A DNA stretch of 64,000 bases from Stutzerimonas stutzeri (lineage in GTDB: Bacteria > Pseudomonadota > Gammaproteobacteria > Pseudomonadales > Pseudomonadaceae). Shown here piece by piece: positions 27,441 to 34,661 of this stretch (position 1 is the first letter of the stretch; each line of letters starts with the position of its first letter). The translations under genes were made by a program, and so were the position numbers. The notes under the pieces were generated by a model. That model was not told where the DNA came from and searched no databases. It saw only the letters and a list, made by a program, of their open reading frames with translations. The stretch is taken from positions 1 through 64,000 of the forward strand of contig NZ_JAMOIH010000020.1 of NCBI RefSeq assembly GCF_024448955.1, given 5' to 3'.

Positions 27441-28628
27441 ATGCTTCCTGACTCGCTCGTCCATGACCATCTCAAGCGCGGGACCGCTGCTTATCGCCGC
27501 GCCACGCTGGCATTGTTCTGCGCCGGTTTTGCCACCTTTGCCATGCTTTATTGCGTGCAGCCTTTGTTACCGCTGTTGGCGTCGCAGTTCTCCGTATCGG
27601 CGGCCGCCAGCAGCCTGGCGTTGTCCTTGACGACCTTAACGTTGGCGCTCTCCCTGTTGATCTCTGGAAGCCTGGCTGAAAGCTGGGGCCGCAAGCCGGT
27701 CATGGCGCTGGCATTGGCTTTGGCTTGCCTGCTTGGCCTCGCCTGCGTAGTGGTGGAGTCCTGGACGCTGCTGCTCGTGTTGCGAGCCCTGCTGGGGCTT
27801 GCGCTCAGTGGGTTGCCGGCCTTGGCGATGGCCTACGTTGGCGAGGAGTTCGATCCCGAGTCGTTGCCCGCCGCGATGGGCTTGTACATCGGCGGAACCG
27901 CTCTGGGCGGCCTGCTGGGCAGATTGCTGTCGGGCCTGTTGAGCGACATCGGCGGCTGGCCATTGGCGCTGGGCGGGATAGCTGGTCTCGGGCTGCTGGC
28001 GCTGGGATCGTTCATCTGGCTATTGCCAGCCTCGCGACATTTCAAGCCCCAGCCTTTATCGCTGCGCGCACTTCTGGACAACTTCGCTCGGCACCTGGGC
28101 AACCCGATTCTGCGCAACCTGTTTCTGCAGGCGTTCTTGCTGATGGGCGGCTTCGTCGCGCTGTTCAACTACATCGGTTTCCGTCTGGCAGGAGCGCCGT
28201 TTGGTCTATCGTCGACGGTGATCGGCCTGCTATTCATTGTTTATCTAGCGGGAATCTTCAGTGCGGGTTGGGCAGGGCGACTGGTACCGCGGCTGGGCGC
28301 CAAGACGGTCCTTCAATGCGGCGTCGGGCTGATGTTGCTGGGTGTCGGCTTGTGCGCAACGCCCTGGCTGGTCGCGATCATTCTCGGGCTGGCGCTGTTC
28401 ACGCTCGGTTTTTTTGCCGCACATGCTGTCGCCAGCGGCCAGGTTGGCGTGCACGCCAAGGGTGCCAAGGCGCAGGCATCGGCGCTGTATCTATGCGCCT
28501 ATTACCTGGGCTCAAGCGTGGTGGGCTATGCGGCTGGTTACGTCTGGGAGCACGCCGGCTGGCTACCGCTGATGGCAGTACTCGCCGCGTTATTCGTGGT
28601 GGCCGCCTGGCGTGCCGGGCGGCTGTAG
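27441..28628 (+). CDS. Major facilitator superfamily transporter
   Basis: A 395-residue, twelve-span MFS permease resembling the YnfM/arabinose-efflux-type branch. Hydrophobic helices begin with ATLALFCAGFATFAMLYCVQPLLPLLA. The intracellular loop motif GSLAESWGRKPVMA between helices 2 and 3 corresponds to the MFS signature GxLaDrxGrk. A long hydrophilic loop separates helices 6 and 7 (SRHFKPQPLSL). The ATG at 27441 follows AGGA. Substrate unknown. It converges on sprT with only four bases between stops. Confidence 0.85.
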   Translation: MLPDSLVHDHLKRGTAAYRRATLALFCAGFATFAMLYCVQPLLPLLASQFSVSAAASSLALSLTTLTLALSLLISGSLAESWGRKPVMALALALACLLGLACVVVESWTLLLVLRALLGLALSGLPALAMAYVGEEFDPESLPAAMGLYIGGTALGGLLGRLLSGLLSDIGGWPLALGGIAGLGLLALGSFIWLLPASRHFKPQPLSLRALLDNFARHLGNPILRNLFLQAFLLMGGFVALFNYIGFRLAGAPFGLSSTVIGLLFIVYLAGIFSAGWAGRLVPRLGAKTVLQCGVGLMLLGVGLCATPWLVAIILGLALFTLGFFAAHAVASGQVGVHAKGAKAQASALYLCAYYLGSSVVGYAAGYVWEHAGWLPLMAVLAALFVVAAWRAGRL

Positions 28629-28632
28629 ACGG

Positions 28633-29127
28633 TCACTCGACCCGTTGCTCGCCGCTGAATACCAGCGTGGCACGGCAGCTGCGACAGAAATAACGGCGGC
28701 CTTTGCGGACCAGCGAATGGCGCTGCGGCGTGAACGGAAAATCCTGATCGGGACAGGCGCAGCGATAGATATAGCGGTTGACCTGGCGGCGGCTGACCTC
28801 ATAGCTGTGGCAGCGATCAGGGGCCAGTTCGTAGACGCCGCGCATGATCAATTGCCACTCTTCGCCATGCGGGCGGATACGACCACCAAACATCTGATGG
28901 GCGATCAAATGCGCGACCTCGTGGGCCACGGTCTGCTTGAGGAAGTGATCGCGATTTTCCCGGTAAAGCTGCGGATTGAAGCGCAATAGGTTGCTATCGA
29001 GGTGCGCAACGCCAGCCTTTTGCCCGCGCAACCTGAAGCTGACCTGCGGACGCGCGAAGAGTTTGTTAAAAAAGGCCTCGGCCTGCTGATAATAGGCCTC
29101 GACACGGGCATGAAGCTGTTCGGGCAT
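28633..29127 (-). CDS. sprT: SprT-family zinc metalloprotease
   Basis: A 164-residue SprT protein. The metal site is HEVAH at residues 69-73, with a third ligand His in RPHGEEW (about residue 86-88). The C-terminus has two cysteine pairs (CAC near 137 and CRSC near 158) forming the zinc ribbon of the family. Eukaryotic SPRTN proteins repair DNA-protein crosslinks; the bacterial role is poorly known. Single gene; the upstream neighbour ends 55 bases away. Confidence 0.9.
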   Translation of the reverse strand: MPEQLHARVEAYYQQAEAFFNKLFARPQVSFRLRGQKAGVAHLDSNLLRFNPQLYRENRDHFLKQTVAHEVAHLIAHQMFGGRIRPHGEEWQLIMRGVYELAPDRCHSYEVSRRQVNRYIYRCACPDQDFPFTPQRHSLVRKGRRYFCRSCRATLVFSGEQRVE

Positions 29128-29182
29128 AGGGGCCTCCGAAGAAGCCCGGAATTATGCCGCAATGTGGCAGGGTGACAACCGT

Positions 29183-29848
29183 TCAGAGACCGCCGGGCTC
29201 CTCCTGCGGGCGGCTCTCTTGGGTGCCATAGCTCTGGTTCTGGTCCACGGTGCGCTCGTAGTTCGGCTCGAGCGAGAGCGTCCAGAACAGAATCATTCCG
29301 ACCAGCACCGTCACCAGCACCAGTAACGCGACGCCCCAGATCGTGCTGGCGTATAGAAAACTCTGTGAGCTGCGCTGGCGCATGAAAGCGGGCAGGCCGG
29401 TGAACAGCAAGTACGTGGAGTAGACCCCGGCAATCAGCAGCACGATCGCGGCGAACCACCGGTTCGGGTAAAGCCCGGACACTCCGGCCAGCAGAAAAGG
29501 TGTGATCACGTAGGCGATGAAGCCGATGCACTGGTTCAGGCTTGGCCGTACTTCAAAGGCCCGCGCCATCCAGCGCACTAAGAAGCCCATGATCACGGTG
29601 CCGACGACAATGGTGACGTACAGCAGCAGGCATAGCTGGAACGCACTGCCGAAGTCGAGCCTCACCCGTTCCGCATCCACCAGGCTCCAGCCAACGAGCG
29701 TGACCCCAATGAATAGGCACACGCTTGGAATCAGGGAAAGCAAGAGCAAGTGCATCAGGTAATGCAGACCGTGCGCATCTTCCTTCTGGCGAATGGCTTC
29801 CCAGGCACGATCCGGCCGGGTGAATAAGCTGATGAATTCTGGGGTCAT
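29183..29848 (-). CDS. Yip1-family multipass membrane protein
   Basis: A 221-residue protein with five predicted membrane spans (about residues 33-55, 72-97, 110-130, 137-155 and 168-190). It has the Yip1-domain pattern: an N-terminal RPDRAWEAIRQKE amphipathic segment, LVRWMARAFEVRPSLNQCIGFIAYVITPFLLAG in the middle, and a polar tail. The ATG at 29848 is chosen because TCAGGAGG lies just upstream, whereas the longer reading from 29932 is unlikely. Function in bacteria unknown. It is a paralogue of the next gene at 30006-30605. Confidence 0.8.
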   Translation of the reverse strand: MTPEFISLFTRPDRAWEAIRQKEDAHGLHYLMHLLLLSLIPSVCLFIGVTLVGWSLVDAERVRLDFGSAFQLCLLLYVTIVVGTVIMGFLVRWMARAFEVRPSLNQCIGFIAYVITPFLLAGVSGLYPNRWFAAIVLLIAGVYSTYLLFTGLPAFMRQRSSQSFLYASTIWGVALLVLVTVLVGMILFWTLSLEPNYERTVDQNQSYGTQESRPQEEPGGL

Positions 29849-29967
29849 GGAGCCTCCTGATACCGTGCTTGAGCCGCTGTCGTAGATATAGACGTCACAG
29901 CGCCGCAGGGATTCAGCAGGCTTTGGCTTCAATCTGTCGCGTTTGGATGGTTTGGGCAGGCAAAAGA

Positions 29968-29995
29968 TTCAAGCCCCGCCAGTTCGGGGCTTGAA
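29968..29995 (-). terminator. Rho-independent terminator
   Basis: TTCAAGCCCCG (29968-29978) pairs perfectly with CGGGGCTTGAA (29985-29995) around six bases. On the minus strand it is followed by TCTTTTG. It lies 11 bases after the stop of the Yip1 gene at 30006 and should end that transcript. Confidence 0.85.
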
Positions 29996-30005
29996 GCTCG
30001 GCTCG

Positions 30006-30605
30006 TCAGCGTATGTAAATCGGTCCGACGCCCATGCCCCACATGATTACCGAGAGCGCGATGATCGCCACCAGCACGACCAGCCCAACGGCCAACACCG
30101 AACTAGAGAACAGGAAGCCCTCGTCAGAAGGGATATTCATGAACGTCGGCAAACCGACATAGAGCAGGTAAGTCGTGTAGCAGATCGCCGCCGTGCCGAC
30201 GATCATCCCTAGCCATATGTGTGGGTAAAGCGCCGCCAGGCCACCGACGAACAAGGGTGTTGCGGTGTAGGCGGCGAACACGATGCATTGCACCAGGGTC
30301 GGGCTGGCATCGTAGGTGCGTGACATCCAGTGAATGAAGCCGCCCATCACCGCAACGCCTGCGAGCATTGCCAGGTAGGACAGAAGGGTAAGCTGAAATG
30401 CACTGCTTTCGGTGAGTCTTACGGCATCCCCACCGCCAATGCTCCAACCGAACTGGGTGGTACCGATGAAGGCGGAAATGGCCGGTATCGCCGCCAGCAC
30501 CAACACTTCTCCGAGATGCAAATGTCCGACTTCGCGTTCTTCTCCAGTGATCTCCTGCCATTCCTGACCTGGGTGAGCAAATAATCCCCATACGTGATTG
30601 ATCAT
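30006..30605 (-). CDS. Yip1-family multipass membrane protein (paralogue)
   Basis: A 199-residue protein with the same plan as its neighbour: N-terminal LFAHPGQEWQEITGEE, then five spans, including WMSRTYDASPTLVQCIVFAAYTATPLFVGGL, which aligns with the equivalent region of the 29183-29848 product. The two clearly arose by tandem duplication. An intrinsic terminator between them shows that they are separate transcription units. Role unknown; a paired membrane scaffold or channel is conceivable but not shown. Confidence 0.8.
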   Translation of the reverse strand: MINHVWGLFAHPGQEWQEITGEEREVGHLHLGEVLVLAAIPAISAFIGTTQFGWSIGGGDAVRLTESSAFQLTLLSYLAMLAGVAVMGGFIHWMSRTYDASPTLVQCIVFAAYTATPLFVGGLAALYPHIWLGMIVGTAAICYTTYLLYVGLPTFMNIPSDEGFLFSSSVLAVGLVVLVAIIALSVIMWGMGVGPIYIR

Positions 30606-30741
30606 GCCAGCGTCTCCTCGGTTTTGGAGGTCGCTTCGCCTGGCGTGCCGTCAGTTGGACGGGCGTGCGACCTTAAGTCGCAGTATAGGAATTTGGCGGT
30701 ACGGCGCACCCGGCTGGTTAGAGCGTTTGGAAGCTATGGTC

Positions 30742-31371
30742 CTAGCGGTAATAGCGTTGCAGTATTTCCATCGCCAGATTGATTGACTGGATGCGCCTGG
30801 TGCTGCCTCCACGGTCCGGATGGTGGATGCTCACCAACTGGCGGTAGCGCCGTTTGATCGCGTGCAGCGTTAGCGAGGCGCCTTCCCGATCCAGCTCGAA
30901 CAGTTCGAGCGCCGCCTGCTTCTGCTCTGGATCCCAGGCATCGCTCCGCTCATCGAGGTGGTCGCCGCGCATCCGCGACCAGAAACTCGCCAGCAGGCGT
31001 TCCACTTCTCCCTCGTCGGTGTCGCGCAGGTTGGTCATGTCCAGGTAGTACTCGCGCAGCGGGTCGTTTTCAACGACGCCGCTGGTCCCAGGCACGTAGG
31101 GCTGAAGCTGGACACACAACGGTGAAATCTGAAGAGTGTGGCGGTTCTCGCCCCAAAGCTGGTCGCGCAGACGGTACAGCGCGTTGAAAACGAGGAAATG
31201 CGTACGGAACAGCACCAGCTTGTCGAGTAGCGGCAGGTTGGGGATATGCGTGCTGTGACGGGCCTTTAGCTGCTGGATCAGCTGGTATTCGCTGCAGCCT
31301 TCCGGCTGTTCGCATAGCAGCACGAAAATCTGCTCGGCCAGGTCCATCTCGGGTTCGAAGTCGTCGGTCAT
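30742..31371 (-). CDS. DnaJ-related protein with C-terminal J domain
   Basis: A 209-residue co-chaperone-like protein. The N-terminal part (residues 1-140: LAEQIFVLLCEQPEGCSEYQLIQQL ... LRDQLWGENRHTL) matches the DNAJ-related protein N-terminal domain of gammaproteobacteria. A compact J domain at the C-terminus carries HPD in SIHHPDRGGS (about residues 176-184). The HPD loop activates Hsp70 ATPase. J domains are normally N-terminal in DnaJ, so this inverted order marks the family. It is divergently oriented to the ttcA remnant. Confidence 0.83.
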   Translation of the reverse strand: MTDDFEPEMDLAEQIFVLLCEQPEGCSEYQLIQQLKARHSTHIPNLPLLDKLVLFRTHFLVFNALYRLRDQLWGENRHTLQISPLCVQLQPYVPGTSGVVENDPLREYYLDMTNLRDTDEGEVERLLASFWSRMRGDHLDERSDAWDPEQKQAALELFELDREGASLTLHAIKRRYRQLVSIHHPDRGGSTRRIQSINLAMEILQRYYR

Positions 31372-31480
31372 GCAGGCAAGCCTAGCAGCCAGCAGTGCGA
31401 ATCGTTGGATGGATGGGGTGGGGCGCGCCGCACTTTGCGCGTAAAATGCGCGCCTTTTCGCATTCCACCGGACTCCTCAC

Positions 31481-31615
31481 ATGGGCAACCTTTCGGTCAA
31501 CCAGAACAAACTGCAAAAACGCCTGCGCCGTCTCGCCGGCGAGGCCGTTACCGATTTCAACATGATCGAGGATGGCGACAAGGTCATGGTCTGCCTGTCC
31601 GGCGGCAAGTTATAA
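31481..31615 (+). pseudogene. ttcA: 5' remnant of ttcA, cut by the mobile element
   Basis: Forty-four codons remain: [18 protein letters not shown], then [18 protein letters not shown]. These are the start of TtcA, the enzyme that 2-thiolates cytidine 32 in tRNA. The reading breaks inside the PP-loop ATP motif SGGKDS: after the AAG at 31607-31609 the sequence becomes AT-rich and a stop follows at 31613. The 3' part does not appear in the window. The residual peptide lacks the catalytic CxxC sites, so it cannot work. The promoter presumably still drives transcription into the element. Confidence 0.88.
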
Positions 31616-31714
31616 CCAAAAAAATATTTGTAAAGCCTATAAACCTGTAGACATTGCCTGTAAGCCCCGCCTTCCGTCGCTTTTCCTTTCCTCTCGTTTG
31701 ACAGAACTCATTTA

Positions 31715-31750
31715 TGGACTAGTTTGTAACTAAATCGGTTATTGGACTAG
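31715..31750. repeat. Direct repeats at the element's left end
   Basis: TGGACTAG occurs at 31715-31722 and again at 31743-31750, each preceded by TTAT or TTAT-like sequence and followed by a T-rich tail. The start-to-start distance is 28 bases. Closer to ttcA, CTGTA(A/G) motifs repeat at 31650-31665. They may be recombinase arm-type sites or the operator of the recombinase operon. Confidence 0.5.
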
Positions 31751-31764
31751 CTTTTTTGTCAATT

Positions 31765-33012
31765 ATGAAAGTCAAACGATACCAATTCAATTCGTTGCCC
31801 TTCGTGTCGATAGTGGACGAAGCGGATTGCCCTATTGATCCGTATGTTTCCTGCTACCTCAATGGTGCTTTATCTGCTAAATCGGCCAATACGAGATTTA
31901 GGTACGCAAATGAACTGCTGTTCGTGCTGCAGTACTTTTCGGAAAAAAATATTGACCTACCCGAACGAGTTGCGTCGGGCATTTTTATCTCCCAGATGGA
32001 GTACATGCAGTTCTATGACAGATGCTGCTTAAGTAAGGGTTCTGGTGATGAAGGTATAAATATAAGATTTCTAGATATAAATGATAAACATCTAAGGAAC
32101 ATCATTGTTGCCAATCAGAAAGGGATGGCAAAGGTCGCTAGCGAAACCTTGCAAGGTCGCATCAGACGACTTCGACAATTTCTTTTATGGTTGTTCGATG
32201 AGTTTCACGAAGTGCAAGATGCTGACGAAAAAACAAAAAATAAATTTAATGGGCTTATTGCAGAAATTAGGTTAGATGAAGATGCCCTTGGCAAGAATGG
32301 AGGGCAACATGTTGGCGATCCTGAGGAATCGGTGATCCCGGATGACGTTTTCGTAAAGTTTTTAGAGATGGTGATGCCGTCCTCTCCTAATAATCCCTTT
32401 AAAGCATCTAGGGTGAGGAATTACTTGATCGTCAATTTGCTAGTCCTAAGCGGCATCAGAAGAGGTGCGCTGGCAAAATTGAAGATTTCTGACTGTCTAT
32501 TTCATGGCACTAACGATCAGCTAGCTATTTATCGATCTGCAAATGATCCAACAGATCTGCGCTCTGAAAAACCCAATCAAAAGACAAAAGCACACTTCGC
32601 CTCGGTTGATCCAGGTTTTTTGGAGAAGGTTAAGTTCTATATTGACAACGTTCGTATTGTCTTTCCTCGTGCGCAATTCCATGACTTCGTGTTTGTCAGC
32701 GAAAATGACTCTAAAGGCACTGCGGGTCAGCCTCTTTCTTTAAAGGCAATAAATGCAATATTTCAAAAGCTCTCTAGGTCGCTGGGCTTTCATGTCCATC
32801 CTCATTTGTTGCGCCACAAATGGAATGAAATTTTTGATAAGAAAGGGGAGTCGCTTGGGGTCAATCCGGCTTTGCTTGAGGATGCTAGAAAATATGCCAT
32901 GGGCTGGTCGCAAAATACGACTCAGAACAGACGATATAATGAAAAGCGAATTGCGCTGAAGACGAGAGAGATATCAATGGCGCATCAAAAAAGAGTGGAT
33001 CCGCAAAAATGA
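31765..33012 (+). CDS. Tyrosine recombinase 1 (GmtY-like)
   Basis: A 415-residue site-specific recombinase. The catalytic boxes are recognisable: first Arg in LSGIRRGALAKLKI (about residue 231), HPHLLRHKWNE giving His344-to-Arg349, and the nucleophile Tyr in NRRYNEKR (about 390). The N-terminal half would be the core-binding domain. The ATG at 31765 has no good ribosome site; a TTG nine bases earlier is possible. AT-rich codon use contrasts with the core genes to the left. It overlaps the second recombinase by four bases (ATGA). By size and position it resembles GmtY of Gamma-Mobile-Trio elements; this needs a profile search. Confidence 0.8.
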   Translation: MKVKRYQFNSLPFVSIVDEADCPIDPYVSCYLNGALSAKSANTRFRYANELLFVLQYFSEKNIDLPERVASGIFISQMEYMQFYDRCCLSKGSGDEGINIRFLDINDKHLRNIIVANQKGMAKVASETLQGRIRRLRQFLLWLFDEFHEVQDADEKTKNKFNGLIAEIRLDEDALGKNGGQHVGDPEESVIPDDVFVKFLEMVMPSSPNNPFKASRVRNYLIVNLLVLSGIRRGALAKLKISDCLFHGTNDQLAIYRSANDPTDLRSEKPNQKTKAHFASVDPGFLEKVKFYIDNVRIVFPRAQFHDFVFVSENDSKGTAGQPLSLKAINAIFQKLSRSLGFHVHPHLLRHKWNEIFDKKGESLGVNPALLEDARKYAMGWSQNTTQNRRYNEKRIALKTREISMAHQKRVDPQK

Positions 33013-34661
33013 CTCGCGAGAAGAGGCGGGAAGTTTTTAAGTCTCTGACTAATGAAGGCTCATGGATTACGGCCAAATCTGGCCTGATGGTAAATACCTC
33101 GGAGGATGTATGGATATTACTGCCGAATAATGGAAAAGGAAAACGGTTGTGCGTTGACTGGGTTCATTCGTCTAACATGCCAGATGATGATAAAAACTTA
33201 ATTCTGAGTGTATTTGTGGACTACGTACGAACCAAGGCTGCGAGTACGGCGTCAGGTATCGTTTGCAATGTAAAGCCATTTATGTTGAATGGCATTCCGT
33301 CCTTAGCCAGAGTTAAATCTATATGGAGTGGGCTGCAGACAAACAATAAGAAGGGGCTCAATCAGTTCTTTGGGACGCTCTCTAGGCAAGGTAATACACG
33401 GTATGAAGAATATCACAAGTATACGCGGACACATTTGGACAAGGGTAAAGACAATACTCTTGATCCTTCCATTGGGGCACTAAGCGATATTGAGTTTGAC
33501 TCGTTAGCCAGGCAGATCAATGAAAATATACAAGAGTTCGACTGGGGCGCCAGTCGGGATCTTTTGTTTTTTCAGTCGCCGAGGCTATATGCGCGGCTCA
33601 GAAATATAGTCACTAACAAGTTGTTGCTCTCCATCGTAAGGCGGCCAATTCAAATTGCGCTATTGAAATGGTCTGATTTGATCCCCTCGGGTGCGAGTTT
33701 TCGCGACGCGGGAATTCTTCCTGTGGACGAAATCGGCACGGTAGGGGGGCAAACATTGCAGCTTAGAGTGTTCATAGTTAAGTCTAAGGGCGCACAATTC
33801 TCAAGGGAGCGGCCCGAGCGCTATCCAATACATCTTTCCGAATATATCTCAGGGGTTCTTATAGACTATAAACGGGTGGTATTGGAAGGGCTCAGACTAG
33901 TGATGGACTCAGCAGAGATTCAAGTGGATCAATCTGAACTCTTGAGCCTCATGAATGATATGCCTATGTTTCCAGCGGTTGATTTTTTTAAAGTGCGATT
34001 TGACTCTTTAGATTTGTTCAAAAGCATGTTTACGCCAAAGTCTACTGCCTACCACATATCGGAGACTGCAGTTGCACACGCCATGAGATGGGTTCCGGTT
34101 GCCTCTGATCGAACTGTCGAATGTATGGCTACTTCCAATAGAATTCGTCACACCGTATTAACTCGCGGTGCTCAAAATGGTCTGCCCGCCGTTCAATTGG
34201 CCAAGATGACAGGTGTCACCGTGCCGGCTGCAAGGCATTACATAGATTTGGATTATGTATCTAGGAGAGAGATTGACACAAAGTATATCGGAAATGAGTT
34301 TCTAAAGAAGGCTTTTAGCCATACCTTAACTGTCGTTCCGGAAGGCGATGAGGTCATTGTCGACAATAAGTTCAACCCTGTTGGTGGGGCACTCAACAAG
34401 CATTCCTGCGCGACCTGTTCAACTGTTTTAGGGAGACCATTGGGGTGTTATGGGTGCCCAAACTTTCGTCCGATGCTAGAAGCTGATCACAGGTCGGTAT
34501 TGGCTGATGCAGAGGGCAAGCTTGCTGCAAACCGCAACTCCCTAGTTAGTCCTATTTACGCCCGAAGTATTGAAAAACTGGAGAGACAGATTGTTTGGGT
34601 GAAGCAGACAATAATGGTTTGCGATGAAGAACTCGCAAGGCAGCGCACAATCAATGCTTAA
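33009..34661 (+). CDS. Tyrosine recombinase 2 with zinc-binding tail
   Basis: A 550-residue recombinase-like protein. Box I is RRPIQIALLKWSDL (Arg about 211), box II is NRIRHTVLTRGA (Arg-His about 380), and the Tyr is in ARHYIDLD (about 409). After the catalytic domain the segment SCATCSTVLGRPLGCYGCPNF gives two CxxC pairs near residues 462-478, a likely zinc finger. A coiled coil (SIEKLERQIVWVKQTI) ends the protein. Zinc-bearing tails are known in Tn554-type TnpB-like recombinases. Coupled to both neighbours by overlap. Confidence 0.75.
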   Translation: MTREKRREVFKSLTNEGSWITAKSGLMVNTSEDVWILLPNNGKGKRLCVDWVHSSNMPDDDKNLILSVFVDYVRTKAASTASGIVCNVKPFMLNGIPSLARVKSIWSGLQTNNKKGLNQFFGTLSRQGNTRYEEYHKYTRTHLDKGKDNTLDPSIGALSDIEFDSLARQINENIQEFDWGASRDLLFFQSPRLYARLRNIVTNKLLLSIVRRPIQIALLKWSDLIPSGASFRDAGILPVDEIGTVGGQTLQLRVFIVKSKGAQFSRERPERYPIHLSEYISGVLIDYKRVVLEGLRLVMDSAEIQVDQSELLSLMNDMPMFPAVDFFKVRFDSLDLFKSMFTPKSTAYHISETAVAHAMRWVPVASDRTVECMATSNRIRHTVLTRGAQNGLPAVQLAKMTGVTVPAARHYIDLDYVSRREIDTKYIGNEFLKKAFSHTLTVVPEGDEVIVDNKFNPVGGALNKHSCATCSTVLGRPLGCYGCPNFRPMLEADHRSVLADAEGKLAANRNSLVSPIYARSIEKLERQIVWVKQTIMVCDEELARQRTINA

